Positions 1 to 8,927 of a DNA stretch of 64,000 nt are shown piece by piece; position 1 is the first letter of the stretch, and the number at the start of each line of letters is the position of its first letter. A program made the position numbers and the translations under genes. Below the pieces are notes generated by a model, which was not told the DNA's origin, did not search any database, and saw nothing but the letters and a program-made list of their open reading frames with translations. Source of the stretch: Bacteroidota bacterium (lineage in GTDB: Bacteria > Bacteroidota > Bacteroidia > Cytophagales > Cyclobacteriaceae); contig JAEZBX010000062.1 in NCBI GenBank assembly GCA_023412765.1, positions 42,251-106,250 on the forward strand, in the 5' to 3' direction.

Positions 1-731
1 AATTTTTCATACTTAGGTGTCAGCCTTATAGAATCTATATTCAAATTGCTGTCATTACTGCTGGCAGCAATGTTTCCTATTTCGATGGAATACAGTTTAG
101 GGTTAGATATCTTCAACCCATTAATTTGAAACTCAAGATTGTCTATATCATAGGCTGCAACTTCAGCGATACCCGCGGTGTCGGACGAGTTGATGCCATT
201 CACATACGCATTTAAGACGCCAGAGTACTCGTTTATAGAATCATTAACAATAGAAAAATTAATATCAGTAAGTGTCACCCGTTCAATCGACAATTGCTGC
301 AGCCCTTTTTTGTCGTTGCTGGCGACAGTGTCTTCAGATACGTTTGCCCTATTGAAAAGAACATCACCATTGGCGATTTCCGCTTCACCGATAAGGAGAG
401 CTTTATTAGCAATCAGCTGATAAACATTAATTCTGCTAAGCGTCACTCTCTCAATTTGCGCCTTAGAGGCAACGCTGCTTTCAAGACTGCCCTTTTCAGC
501 AAAATCAATATTGCTTACAGTGATACTTCGAGTGATCAAACTAATGTCGAGGTCTCCGATCTTTCCTCCGGCTTCTTCAAATTTGGATCTTACTTCGCGA
601 GTTACATAAGAGGAGAGGATCTTTCCTGCAACAAGTAAAAGAATAAGGATAGCAACAGAAAATATTGCGATCCACTTCAACACTCGGGTTACAGAGGGCG
701 AAAGAAGATTGGGCATCTCAATACTTTTCAT
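1..731 (-). CDS. AsmA/DUF748-like membrane-anchored protein, C-terminus beyond the window
   Basis: The frame opens with an ATG at 731 (reading leftward) and stays open to the window edge, giving about 243 residues of a longer protein. After a short cytoplasmic N-terminus there is one hydrophobic segment (about residues 18-36, IAIFSVAILILLLVAGK) followed by a long stretch rich in short beta-type repeats such as SITVSNIDF and RVTLSRINV. One N-terminal transmembrane helix followed by repeated 'xxVxLxxIxx' units is typical of the AsmA/TamB/DUF748 group of envelope proteins thought to bridge the periplasm and move lipids. The family call is inferred from architecture and not from a motif. It is followed on the minus-strand map (upstream) by a small membrane protein gene that ends 18 bases before its start. 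The gene is partial because it is cut by the window edge. Confidence 0.6.
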   Translation of the reverse strand, partial: MKSIEMPNLLSPSVTRVLKWIAIFSVAILILLLVAGKILSSYVTREVRSKFEEAGGKIGDLDISLITRSITVSNIDFAEKGSLESSVASKAQIERVTLSRINVYQLIANKALLIGEAEIANGDVLFNRANVSEDTVASNDKKGLQQLSIERVTLTDINFSIVNDSINEYSGVLNAYVNGINSSDTAGIAEVAAYDIDNLEFQINGLKISNPKLYSIEIGNIAASSNDSNLNIDSIRLTPKYEK

Positions 732-748
732 GATTGAGATGCCTTAAC

Positions 749-901
749 CTAAACTCTTTCACCGCGAATTAGTCTGAAGATGATCGCTATCACTGCGATA
801 ACGAGCAAAATGTGAATCAGACCACCTACGCTATAAACGAAAAATCCAAGTGCCCATGCAATTAATAAGATTACTGCAATGGCGTAAAGCAGGTTACTCA
901 T
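749..901 (-). CDS. lmo0937-type small membrane protein (50 aa)
   Basis: A 50-residue protein reading MSNLLYAIAVILLIAWALGF and ending in FRLIRGERV. Two hydrophobic helices (about residues 4-24 and 27-43) are joined by a short VYSVGG turn and followed by a basic tail. This matches the very small lmo0937 family membrane proteins, which are common in soil and freshwater Bacteroidota and often sit with stress genes. The molecular function is unknown. The ATG at 901 is the only plausible start. The sequence TGGCATGAATTTTTGC lies about 43 bases upstream and resembles a sigma-54 promoter with one extra spacer base. The family fit is by length, helix pattern and the C-terminal LIRG motif. Confidence 0.8.
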   Translation of the reverse strand: MSNLLYAIAVILLIAWALGFFVYSVGGLIHILLVIAVIAIIFRLIRGERV

Positions 902-930
902 ATAGTTTGTTTTTAGTTTGGACGGTCAAG

Positions 931-946
931 GCAAAAATTCATGCCA
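931..946 (-). promoter_or_regulatory. Sigma-54-like element before the lmo0937-type gene
   Basis: Reading leftward the sequence is TGGCATGAATTTTTGC. It has a TGGCATGA -24-like half and a TTGC -12-like half, but 11 rather than 10 bases separate GG from GC. It ends about 30 bases before the start codon at 901. This is a tentative promoter; similar elements precede several other stress-type genes in the window. Confidence 0.35.
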
Positions 947-1076
947 TACTCAATAGTGGAATTTGCGCCGCTTTTGCAGTTTTCTCTATTGGTACCCGGG
1001 CGTTTATTCTACATTTTTTGAGAATTAATTTCTACGATAAATCTTCCAGACGGCCCTCTCAAGGGCTACCTAGCGG

Positions 1077-1092
1077 TGGCACGATTTTTTCA
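1077..1092 (+). promoter_or_regulatory. Sigma-54-like element before the receiver/NtrC operon
   Basis: TGGCACGATTTTTTCA matches the -24 half of sigma-54 promoters exactly (TGGCACG) and has TTTC where TTGC is expected. If used, transcription would begin only a few bases before the ATG at 1106, which would leave out the GGGAG ribosome-binding-like sequence near 1096. The assignment is therefore uncertain, although autoregulation of an NtrC-type gene would make sense. Confidence 0.3.
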
Positions 1093-1105
1093 ATCGGGAG
1101 CCATT

Positions 1106-1336
1106 ATGGACTTGCGTGAGGTAATTTTGGGTATATTTCTGGTAACTGGGACCTATGTGGGGAGTGCCGTATTTACTATCATTTTGTTTAATCTCTTTTT
1201 TCCTTTGAAAACGAAGGTGCGCAGCTTTGACGAAATATATTTGAAAGCATCGCGAAAAAATGAAAGCTCTTCAACCAAAAGTACTGTTCCTGTTTTGCCG
1301 GCGAATGGAAGGGGTTGGGTAAACATTAATTCATGA
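1106..1336 (+). CDS. Small membrane protein of unknown function
   Basis: A 76-residue protein with one or two hydrophobic helices near the N-terminus (MDLREVILGIFLVTGTYVGS, then FTIILFNLFF) and a basic, Ser/Lys-rich C-terminal tail. The ATG at 1106 is preferred over an upstream in-frame ATG at 1076 because GGGAG lies 6-10 bases before it and the hydrophobic helix follows directly. Its stop codon overlaps the ATG of the next gene (ATGA at 1333-1336), so the two are probably translationally coupled and the protein may work with the receiver protein downstream, for example as a membrane partner. I do not recognise a family. Confidence 0.6.
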   Translation: MDLREVILGIFLVTGTYVGSAVFTIILFNLFFPLKTKVRSFDEIYLKASRKNESSSTKSTVPVLPANGRGWVNINS

Positions 1337-1692
1337 ACAGAATTCTGGTAGTTGATGACGAAATCGAGATTTGTCTTCTGGTTACGAGGTATCTGAAGAA
1401 AATGGGTTTTGACGCTTCATATGCGCTATCGATATCAGAAGCCATGGCAAAAATATCCAGGATATCATTTGATCTATTGTTTGTCGATCTAAATTTGGCC
1501 GATGGGTCTGGATACGATCTGATAAACACTTTACATGAATCAAATGTATCTTCTAAGATCGTAATTATTAGCGCCTACGACGGAGAACGTCAAAAGGCAT
1601 TACAGAAGGGTGCTTCTTTGTTTATGGCAAAGCCCTTTACAAAGAAGGCGATATCCGAATCTCTTGAAAAACTAAACTTTTTATCGAAATAA
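1333..1692 (+). CDS. Stand-alone response regulator receiver protein
   Basis: A 119-residue single CheY-like domain with the full set of active-site residues: acidic pair D8/D9, phosphoacceptor D52 in LFVDLNL, S80 in VIISAYD and K100 in MAKPF. There is no output domain, so it acts by protein contact or as a phosphate relay. It overlaps the preceding small membrane protein gene by four bases and lies 27 bases before an NtrC-type regulator on the same strand. These genes probably form one operon, with this protein either competing for or feeding phosphate to the NtrC-type protein. Family assignment is secure; partners are inferred from position. Confidence 0.9.
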   Translation: MNRILVVDDEIEICLLVTRYLKKMGFDASYALSISEAMAKISRISFDLLFVDLNLADGSGYDLINTLHESNVSSKIVIISAYDGERQKALQKGASLFMAKPFTKKAISESLEKLNFLSK

Positions 1693-1719
1693 AAGACTGT
1701 ACCAATCCAAACTATTGAT

Positions 1720-3108
1720 ATGCCAAGAATACTCATTATTGATGACGATAAGGATATATGTTTAGTTCTGTCCAAGTTTCTAATGAAAAACAATTATGAA
1801 GTTGATGTGGCGCACAGGGGTGATGAGGGGCTAAAATTGTTAAGGGCACATGACTACACGTTAATCTTATGTGATTATCGATTACCTGATTTTACCGGGG
1901 TCGAAATGTTGAGAAAGATCAAACTTTTGCAACCCAGTGTGGCAGTAATCATTATAACGGGATATTCTGATGTGCGGACCGCCGTAGAGACCTTCCGGTA
2001 TGGAGCCAATGATTATGTAACCAAGCCGTTGTATCCAGATGAATTATTGGTGACCATCAAGGAGACAATTGCCAAGAACGAAAAGCGAAATTCCTCTGAG
2101 TCTGAGGAATCTACTCCTGAAGTAAAAAGGAATAAAAGTAACGCAACACCTTTAAACTTCATCGTTGGAAAAAGCGTACAGTCACAGACCGTGCAGCGCT
2201 ATATCGAATTGATTGCGCCATCAGACATGTCTGTAATAATTAACGGTGAGACTGGGACAGGGAAAGAATTTGTTGCACAGGCCATCCATAGGCACAGCAA
2301 ACGGGCAGGCTATCCTTTCGTTGCGATCGACTGCGGTGCTCTTCCTAAGGAGTTGGCTGGTAGCGAATTGTTCGGGCATATCAAAGGTGCTTTTACTGGG
2401 GCTGTGAGTGACAAACAGGGAAGTTTTGAGGTTGCCAACGGAGGCACTATCTTCCTGGATGAGATCGGCAATCTTTCTTACGAGAACCAAATTAAACTGC
2501 TCCGGGTAATTCAGGAACGAAGAATTAAAAGGATAGGGGCCACAAAAGATATTCCTATCGATGTTCGCATTATTGCTGCGACTAATGAAGACCTTACAAA
2601 ATCAGTTAAAGAAGGACGATTTCGCGAAGATCTATATCATCGACTCAATGAATTTAAAATACAGCTGTCGCCTTTGCGCGAACGCAAGGAAGACATACTG
2701 ATCTTTGCAAATTATTTTCTGGATAAGGCGAACCAGGCATTGCATAAAAATGTAAAGTCATTTTCTCCGGAAGTCCTTACACAGATCACAAATTATTTCT
2801 GGTATGGTAATCTTAGGGAATTGAACAATGTGGTTCGCAGGGCCGTACTGCTTACGGTAGGCGATGAAGTTCAATCAGATAGTTTGCCTCAAGAGATAAT
2901 CCAAGCACATTCATCGCTGATTTTACCAGGCGACCTTGCTGATGACAGCGTTGGCTTGCTTAAATCAATCGCAGGCTCTGCTGAACGGCAAGCAATTATT
3001 GACGTCCTCGAAAAAGTTAATTATAACAAATCAAAGGCAGCTGAATTGCTCAAGATCGATCGCAAGACGCTTTACAACAAACTTAAGCTTTATAATATAC
3101 AGGCATAA
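1720..3108 (+). CDS. NtrC-family sigma-54-dependent response regulator
   Basis: A 462-residue three-domain transcription activator. The receiver domain (about 1-120) has D8-D10, phosphoacceptor D52, T80 and K102. The AAA+ domain (about 145-380) has Walker A GETGTGKE (176-183), the sigma-54 contact loop GAFTGA (223-228), Walker B GGTIFLDE (241-248) and the arginine-finger region FREDLYHRLN (301-310). The C-terminal Fis-type helix-turn-helix (about 423-462) includes NKSKAAELLKIDRKTLYNKL. The intact GAFTGA loop means it should activate RNA polymerase carrying RpoN. It is the last gene of the 1106-3108 operon; no histidine kinase is fused or immediately adjacent, but two kinases follow at 3972 and 6214. 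Several genes in this window carry sigma-54-like upstream elements and are possible targets (inference). Confidence 0.95.
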   Translation: MPRILIIDDDKDICLVLSKFLMKNNYEVDVAHRGDEGLKLLRAHDYTLILCDYRLPDFTGVEMLRKIKLLQPSVAVIIITGYSDVRTAVETFRYGANDYVTKPLYPDELLVTIKETIAKNEKRNSSESEESTPEVKRNKSNATPLNFIVGKSVQSQTVQRYIELIAPSDMSVIINGETGTGKEFVAQAIHRHSKRAGYPFVAIDCGALPKELAGSELFGHIKGAFTGAVSDKQGSFEVANGGTIFLDEIGNLSYENQIKLLRVIQERRIKRIGATKDIPIDVRIIAATNEDLTKSVKEGRFREDLYHRLNEFKIQLSPLRERKEDILIFANYFLDKANQALHKNVKSFSPEVLTQITNYFWYGNLRELNNVVRRAVLLTVGDEVQSDSLPQEIIQAHSSLILPGDLADDSVGLLKSIAGSAERQAIIDVLEKVNYNKSKAAELLKIDRKTLYNKLKLYNIQA

Positions 3109-3208
3109 CCTTATTCAGGTTTGTCCGCGAATGACATGGTGCCTGGAATTGACCAGGACACCTGTCATACTGCATTAGGGTTATTCGATGTTTCAATTGC
3201 GTCTAGCG

Positions 3209-3838
3209 CTACCGGTTCAGGGCAAGCGCAATGTACAATTGTGCTACTGAGTTTTTAGAATCACCAATTAATAATTTGGCCGCGTCGCTATCCGCAAGCT
3301 TGGCCAGACCATAGTTGTATCTCGCACCGACTTGCACACTTCCGAAATTTAGTCCGAATCCACCCGATAAGCCGTAGTCAAATGATTTAAGGTGATCCCG
3401 ATCTATTTCATCCGTACCATTCCCAAGGTCTCCATCGTGGGAAATATTTGCGCCCAGCAGGTAACTCACATACGGCCCTACGTGAATCTCTGCATCTTCA
3501 CCCAGCTTAAAAACTGCCAATACCGGCAGGTCAAGATAGCTAAGGTTGTACTTTACGGTCTGATCAAAGAAGTTACCACCATATTCAATTTTTGATCCTT
3601 TTGTAGAGAATAGCAATTCAGGTTGAATGGCAAAAACATCCGAAGAGATTACTTGCCCGTAAAAACCAACATTAAAACCAAACCGTGCATTTTCATCATC
3701 AACGTCGTCGACATATAAGTTGCTCACGTTTAGTCCACCCTTCACGCCTGCCCGCATTTGTGCGAACACCTCATTGGAAATGCCACTGGCAAATCCAACC
3801 ACAATGCATACTGTAAAAATCTTTGATATCTTAGTCAT
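3209..3838 (-). CDS. PorT-family outer-membrane beta-barrel protein
   Basis: A 209-residue exported protein. The N-terminal signal peptide (about residues 1-26) ends near SNEVFAQ. After it comes RAGVKGGLNVSNLY, the usual opening of Bacteroidota 'porin family / outer membrane beta-barrel' (PorT-like, PF13568) proteins, followed by alternating strands and a C-terminal aromatic-poor end VAQLYIALALNR. Known relatives are small eight-stranded barrels; most have no assigned cargo. It is convergent with the NtrC operon and divergent from the sensor kinase at 3972. A perfect 8-base inverted repeat in its leader (3860-3882) may form a hairpin or operator. Confidence 0.85.
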   Translation of the reverse strand: MTKISKIFTVCIVVGFASGISNEVFAQMRAGVKGGLNVSNLYVDDVDDENARFGFNVGFYGQVISSDVFAIQPELLFSTKGSKIEYGGNFFDQTVKYNLSYLDLPVLAVFKLGEDAEIHVGPYVSYLLGANISHDGDLGNGTDEIDRDHLKSFDYGLSGGFGLNFGSVQVGARYNYGLAKLADSDAAKLLIGDSKNSVAQLYIALALNR

Positions 3839-3859
3839 AATGTATTGTTGTTGTTTATT

Positions 3860-3882
3860 TGGCTCATCTAAAAAATGAGCCA
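3860..3882 (-). promoter_or_regulatory. Inverted repeat in the leader of the PorT-like gene
   Basis: TGGCTCAT and ATGAGCCA form a perfect 8-base inverted repeat around a 7-base AT-rich loop, 22 bases before the start codon. Reading leftward the same bases give TGGCTCATTTTTTAGA, which loosely resembles the sigma-54-like elements elsewhere in the window. It could be an operator, an RNA hairpin or a promoter half-site. Confidence 0.4.
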
Positions 3883-3971
3883 GAATGAGAAACGTTTATG
3901 CGGGCTGTGAACGTTATAATAAATTAACTTCGATAGACTTTTTTCCACAAGCTGTAGATGCTTAACCCCAT

Positions 3972-6176
3972 ATGAGAAATTTCTATATCAAGCTGATGTT
4001 TTTGGTTATTGTAATGGTTTTGGTTGCCGTAAGTCTTATGACTTATAAGAATCTTAGCAACTATATCAAAGAAGTAAATTTAACTCGGCATTCCAGGGAT
4101 GTGTTCAGAGCACTTGAACAAACGTTATCAACGATCAAAGACGCAGAAATCGGTCATAGGGGATTTTTGCTCACACGCGATACTTTTTTTCTGGCGCCAT
4201 ATTATTCTTCCATAAATAAAGTAGCGCCGCAAATGAGAACCCTCGACAGTCTTGTGCAGGGCAATATGATAATGGTTAAGCAAGTAGATACTTTAAAAAG
4301 TTTGATCAACGAACAATTCGCAATTATAAACCGATCATTTCCTTTGACGATCAACGATCCGGTTCCGCTTGAAGGGCCAGAGAAAGATCTGATCCTTAAG
4401 GGTCGTAGAAACATGGATCAGGTTAGGTCTATTATAAGAAGGCTTTCTGAAGAGGAGGGGAAAATATTGGTAGAACGTTCATCGAAGGAGACTGATTTCA
4501 GAAATGTTGCTCCGATCGCACTCTTGCTCTATACGCTCGTTGCACTTGCTGGGGTCTCGCTGTTGTTCTCGAAGGTGATTGATGCCCTCGATAAGCAACG
4601 CATGGCCGAAGTACGCTTGAATAAAAATATTCAGGCGTTGAAGAGGGAAGTGGGAATTCGGGAGTTCATTCAGAAGACGTTGCGCAGAGTACTTGATACG
4701 TCACTGGATGGTATTATGGCTTTCAAAGCGATTCGCAGCGAGATTACGAAGGAGATTGAGGATTTTGAATTGAGCTTATCGAATGCCAATGCCTCTAAGT
4801 TGACCGGCAAAACAGAAAAGGAGTTGATTGGAAAACATCTGCTTGAAATTTTTCCCTTGGTGAAAGAGGATGGTGTCTTTGAAATTTATAAAGAGGTAGT
4901 GCTTACCGGCAAGCCCGTCCAATTCGAAAAACTTTTTCGCAACAATTCCACACCAGACGAGTGGTACAACATAACCGCAGTACGGTGGGAAGATGGATTT
5001 GTCGTGACGTTTACAGATATAACAAATCAAAAAAGGCAGCGATTGACACTCGAAGAACGGGGTCTGCTATTGCGAGAAGCTGAGGCATTGGCAAACATGG
5101 GAAGTTGGAAATGGGATGAGACAAATCAGGTAATGGTTTGGTCTGACGGATTGTATAAAATTTTGGACCGGCATCCGGAGTCTTTCGTGCCGAACTGGGA
5201 TTCGTTTTTTGAACAAGTATACCATGAAGACAAACCTGCGGTTGAAAAATTCCTAGCCGACATAAGAAACAAAAAGGAAGGCGCCGCCATTGAATACAGG
5301 ATCAAATCGAATGGGACCTTAAAGTACGTGTCATTGAATTCAAGATCGCCTTCAACAGCCGTCTCCCAGTTCGATATACTGGGAACGGTCGTCGACATTA
5401 CCGACCGTAAAATGTATGAAACGCAGCTGGAACAATATACTGCCGAGTTGAAGCGCTCCAATGAGGATTTGGAACAATTTGCTTATGTGGCATCCCACGA
5501 TCTCCAGGAGCCGCTTCGGAAGATCAGGGCATTTGGAGACCGATTGATAAACCGATACAAGTCGCAGCTGGACGGCCAGGGTGAAGATTACATTAAAAGA
5601 ATGCAATCTGCCTCAACCAGGATGCAAACATTGATCGAAGATCTGCTGGCATTCTCACGGGTCTCGCGCAGTAATGACGTCTTTCAGACGCTGGATGTAG
5701 ACCAGATTATTTCAGAAATTAAAGATGATCTTGATATACAAATCAAAATTGAAGGAGCGGATTTCAAACTTGGCAAAATACCACCTATTACTGGTGAAAA
5801 GACGCAGATCAAACGTCTCTTTCAAAATTTAATTAATAATGCCATCAAATTCCATAAACCCAATGAGGCCCCCGTTGTTGAAGTAACAGGAATGAAAATC
5901 ACCCCGCTTCAAATACGGAGGGAATTTGGAGTAATGCTCCCGGAAAATTCATACGTGAAGATATCCATAAAAGATAATGGGATTGGTTTTGATGAGCGTT
6001 TTACCGAAAAGATTTTTAACATTTTTCAACGCTTGCACGGCAGAACCGAATATGAAGGGACTGGAATTGGTCTCGCGATTTGCCGCAAGATTGTGGTCAA
6101 TCATCGCGGATTCATCACTGCTAAAAGCAGGGAGGGCGTAGGGTCGGAATTTATCGTAATATTACCTTCGGGCTGA
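3972..6176 (+). CDS. CHASE3-PAS-PAS sensor histidine kinase
   Basis: A 734-residue membrane histidine kinase. Transmembrane helix 1 lies at about 8-24; a periplasmic CHASE3 domain (about 35-175) carries the family signature IKDAEIGHRGFLLT (55-68); transmembrane helix 2 lies at about 180-199. Two PAS-like sensory domains follow (about 235-350 and 368-482). The HisKA domain has H509 in FAYVASHDLQEPLRKI, and the HATPase domain has the N-box NLINNAIKF (619-627), DNGIGFD (668-674) and GTGIGLA (697-703). The protein ends with the ATPase domain and has no receiver. It lies 37 bases before a receiver-PAS-kinase gene on the same strand, which suggests an operon and a phosphorelay. The CHASE3 ligand is unknown. 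Confidence 0.93.
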   Translation: MRNFYIKLMFLVIVMVLVAVSLMTYKNLSNYIKEVNLTRHSRDVFRALEQTLSTIKDAEIGHRGFLLTRDTFFLAPYYSSINKVAPQMRTLDSLVQGNMIMVKQVDTLKSLINEQFAIINRSFPLTINDPVPLEGPEKDLILKGRRNMDQVRSIIRRLSEEEGKILVERSSKETDFRNVAPIALLLYTLVALAGVSLLFSKVIDALDKQRMAEVRLNKNIQALKREVGIREFIQKTLRRVLDTSLDGIMAFKAIRSEITKEIEDFELSLSNANASKLTGKTEKELIGKHLLEIFPLVKEDGVFEIYKEVVLTGKPVQFEKLFRNNSTPDEWYNITAVRWEDGFVVTFTDITNQKRQRLTLEERGLLLREAEALANMGSWKWDETNQVMVWSDGLYKILDRHPESFVPNWDSFFEQVYHEDKPAVEKFLADIRNKKEGAAIEYRIKSNGTLKYVSLNSRSPSTAVSQFDILGTVVDITDRKMYETQLEQYTAELKRSNEDLEQFAYVASHDLQEPLRKIRAFGDRLINRYKSQLDGQGEDYIKRMQSASTRMQTLIEDLLAFSRVSRSNDVFQTLDVDQIISEIKDDLDIQIKIEGADFKLGKIPPITGEKTQIKRLFQNLINNAIKFHKPNEAPVVEVTGMKITPLQIRREFGVMLPENSYVKISIKDNGIGFDERFTEKIFNIFQRLHGRTEYEGTGIGLAICRKIVVNHRGFITAKSREGVGSEFIVILPSG

Positions 6177-6213
6177 ATTTGAATTTCTGAAAAGAATATA
6201 ATGTTTTGAAAAT

Positions 6214-7662
6214 ATGAAGACGACGGCAGTTAAGGTATTGTTGGTTGAGGACGATGAGGATGATGTTTTGCTCGTGAGAGAATTTCTCTCTGAAAGCGGC
6301 AATTTTAATTTTGAATTAGAGTGGGAACCAAAACCTGAGCAGGCCAGACTGAAAATGGTCCTGGGCAATCATGATGTCTTTCTGATCGATTATCGTCTTG
6401 GAAGTGAAACCGGTCTTGATCTTATCAAATTCGCGCAACAAAAAGGTGTAATTACCCCCAGTATTTTGCTTACAGGGCAGGGCGACCTCAAGGTTGACTT
6501 GGACGCAACCCGCTTTGGTGCTGCCGACTATTTGATAAAAACGGAACTGAATGCACCAATGCTTGAGCGAAGCATTCGTTACGGTCTCAGCCAGGCAAAG
6601 GTTATCCGTGAACTTGATGAGAAAGAGAAAAGGTACCGTTCGCTTTTTGAGCGTTCTATCGACCCTATCTTTCTTGCCAACGAACATTTAAAGCTGGTCG
6701 ATGTGAATGAATCGTTCACAAATTTCTTTCATTACAGTAAGCAAGAGGCGTTGCGTTTAAAGATAAAGGACCTGTTTGCCAATGAACAAGAGTATGAGGT
6801 CTTTCACAGCACCTTGAAAGATGTGGAACAGATCCGCGGGTTTGATACGGCGCTCGTTTCAAAAAGTGGTTCGAAAAAAGCATGCCTCGTAAACTGCGTT
6901 TTTATCCCTGACCAACTTTCCGAGTTCTGTTGTTACCAAGGCATAATTCACGATCAGACTATGCGCAAGAAGGCAGAGAGAGATATGCTCATCGCTGAAA
7001 GGCTTTCAATGACAGGAAAGATTGCCCGAACGATAGCACATGAAGTACGAAATCCCCTTACGAATCTAACACTTGCGTTTGATCAGCTGAAAGAAGAAAT
7101 GCCGCCCGACAACCCGGATGTGAAGTTGTATTCTGAAATAATTGAACGCAATGCTAACCGAATCGAACAGCTCATTAGCGAAATGCTTAATTCATCGAAA
7201 CCAAAAGAATTAAATCTGGAACTTACGCCGATTACTGAAATTCTTGAGCAAACTCTGGCTCTATCTATAGACCGCATTAATCTAAATCAGATCAAATTAG
7301 AAAAGAATCTGCAGCAGGATCTGCCTAGAATTCTACTGGATCGTGAGAAAATAAAAATTGCGCTGCTTAATATTATTATCAATGGGCTTGAAGCGATGCA
7401 ACCTGGCACTGGTATACTCAAGATAACAGCTGAACAAAAAAATGGATGTATAATGACGGTGATCAGCGACAATGGTAAAGGCATTGCTCCTGACGAAATT
7501 GAGAAATTATTTGACCCTTTTTATACTGATAAGCCCGGTGGAATGGGGCTCGGGCTCACCTCCACAAAAAATATTTTAAATAGTCACAATGCTGAAGTCG
7601 AAGTGCAAAGTGCTGTAGGAGAAGGTACTACTTTCACTATTGTGTTTAAACTTCCTGAATAA
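6214..7662 (+). CDS. Hybrid REC-PAS-histidine kinase
   Basis: A 482-residue soluble protein with an N-terminal receiver (about 8-128; D13/D14, phosphoacceptor D59 in FLIDYRL, T87, K109), a PAS domain (about 138-250), a HisKA domain with H276 in ARTIAHEVRNPLTNL, and an HATPase domain containing DNGKGIAP and GGMGLGL. No transmembrane helix is visible, so input must come through the receiver or PAS domain. A receiver placed before a kinase lets another kinase tune its activity; the CHASE3 kinase encoded just upstream (37 bases apart) is the natural donor. Its own output could be the receiver proteins encoded at 1333, 1720 or 9669 (inference). Confidence 0.92.
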   Translation: MKTTAVKVLLVEDDEDDVLLVREFLSESGNFNFELEWEPKPEQARLKMVLGNHDVFLIDYRLGSETGLDLIKFAQQKGVITPSILLTGQGDLKVDLDATRFGAADYLIKTELNAPMLERSIRYGLSQAKVIRELDEKEKRYRSLFERSIDPIFLANEHLKLVDVNESFTNFFHYSKQEALRLKIKDLFANEQEYEVFHSTLKDVEQIRGFDTALVSKSGSKKACLVNCVFIPDQLSEFCCYQGIIHDQTMRKKAERDMLIAERLSMTGKIARTIAHEVRNPLTNLTLAFDQLKEEMPPDNPDVKLYSEIIERNANRIEQLISEMLNSSKPKELNLELTPITEILEQTLALSIDRINLNQIKLEKNLQQDLPRILLDREKIKIALLNIIINGLEAMQPGTGILKITAEQKNGCIMTVISDNGKGIAPDEIEKLFDPFYTDKPGGMGLGLTSTKNILNSHNAEVEVQSAVGEGTTFTIVFKLPE

Positions 7663-7911
7663 TTTTTTCGCGTATATAAGCGTTCTACATCGTTAGCGGT
7701 AAATTTTTCACGATGCCGCACATAACCTTTCATCTGGGTTGGTGTTCTTGATGCACGACACCTGATTGTCAATTGCATTTTCTGTGTGAGGCGACAGCTG
7801 ATCGAATTTTATTCGAGGTTATAGAAAAAAATTTTTTTTGTTCGCAAAAAATATTCTATATGCAACGCAGTGACTAGATCAAAATCTGTAACATAACAAA
7901 ATTGAAGACTC

Positions 7912-8925
7912 GTGGTAAGTATTGTGTTAGTTACATACAACAGAGCAGAGAGATTGAAATTGTCGATCGCAGATATCTTAAATCAAACATTTAAAGATTT
8001 TGAGTTAATTATTTGTGATGATTGTTCGACAGATGACACTGCGATGATCTGCAGACAATTTGCTGCGACCGACAACAGGATCAGATATTATCGCCACGGT
8101 GCCAATATGCGCATGCCGGCAAATTGCAATTTCGGGATCAAGCAGGCACAGTATCCGTATGTAGCCATTTTGCATGATGGCGATAGATTTCGGGCAGACC
8201 TCATTGAAAAATGGTACAAAGCAATTTCCGAGCATGAATCGGTCGGGTTTGTGTTTAATGCTATCGGCGTAACGGATGAAAACGAAGATCTTGTTAGCAG
8301 TGAAATATTTGACTACACGCGATTCCAGGAAGGAGTCATAAAAAAAGATTTTCTTCTTCATGAAGTATACTTCAGGGATTGGCGATTTGCTTCGCCGGTT
8401 TATGGCGAGGTAATGGTGAGAAAGGAACTATTAGAGGATAAAGGTTTTTTTAAGAAGAGATACGGATTTTATGCTGATGTCGATTTTTGGATGGAGCTGC
8501 TTCAAACGCACGATGCGTACTTTTGTGCCGACTTTCTAATAACAGGACCGCAGAAAGACATTCAACCAAGGCTGTTCGACGATAACCCGATCCGGTATTT
8601 CATTTACATGTTTTACATGCACCTTTATCACAGAAAAAAGGCTTTCAGGAGACAGCCCGTCCGATTAGTACGTGAACTGTTTTTCTTCTGGATTCAAGCT
8701 TTTCTTGGTTTTAATTTCTGGCTGTTGGCGATAGTGAAAAACTTTTCTTTCATGTACTTCATAGCGTTGCGCAGATTGTTGAAATCAAACGTTCTTTTTT
8801 TGGCTTCGTGGACTGTCGTTTTGGTATTGTACCCGCTGCTTTATCCTTTCCTTAAGTTATACAGCCTGGTTAAACGTCTCATTCCAAAGGCGGAAGAACG
8901 TAAGCTAGAGTCTTCTGGAGCTTAA
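7912..8925 (+). CDS. Family 2 glycosyltransferase with C-terminal membrane segments
   Basis: A 337-residue GT-A protein that begins directly with the GT2 nucleotide-binding strand MVSIVLVTYNRAERL, followed by DDCSTDD (36-42) and the metal-binding DGD (89-91) in ILHDGDRF. The C-terminal third has hydrophobic stretches (about 255-280 and 297-320) that suggest membrane association. The start is a GTG at 7912, chosen because the conserved first beta strand begins there and no upstream in-frame ATG fits. It converges tail to tail with the DUF4199 gene (2-base gap). The donor sugar and acceptor cannot be told from sequence. Confidence 0.85.
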   Translation: MVSIVLVTYNRAERLKLSIADILNQTFKDFELIICDDCSTDDTAMICRQFAATDNRIRYYRHGANMRMPANCNFGIKQAQYPYVAILHDGDRFRADLIEKWYKAISEHESVGFVFNAIGVTDENEDLVSSEIFDYTRFQEGVIKKDFLLHEVYFRDWRFASPVYGEVMVRKELLEDKGFFKKRYGFYADVDFWMELLQTHDAYFCADFLITGPQKDIQPRLFDDNPIRYFIYMFYMHLYHRKKAFRRQPVRLVRELFFFWIQAFLGFNFWLLAIVKNFSFMYFIALRRLLKSNVLFLASWTVVLVLYPLLYPFLKLYSLVKRLIPKAEERKLESSGA

Positions 8926-8927
8926 CG

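Noticed and set aside
850..1119. An 89-codon rightward frame
   Set aside because: It runs antisense across the lmo0937-type gene and its promoter region and overlaps the real gene at 1106; the composition is not protein-like.
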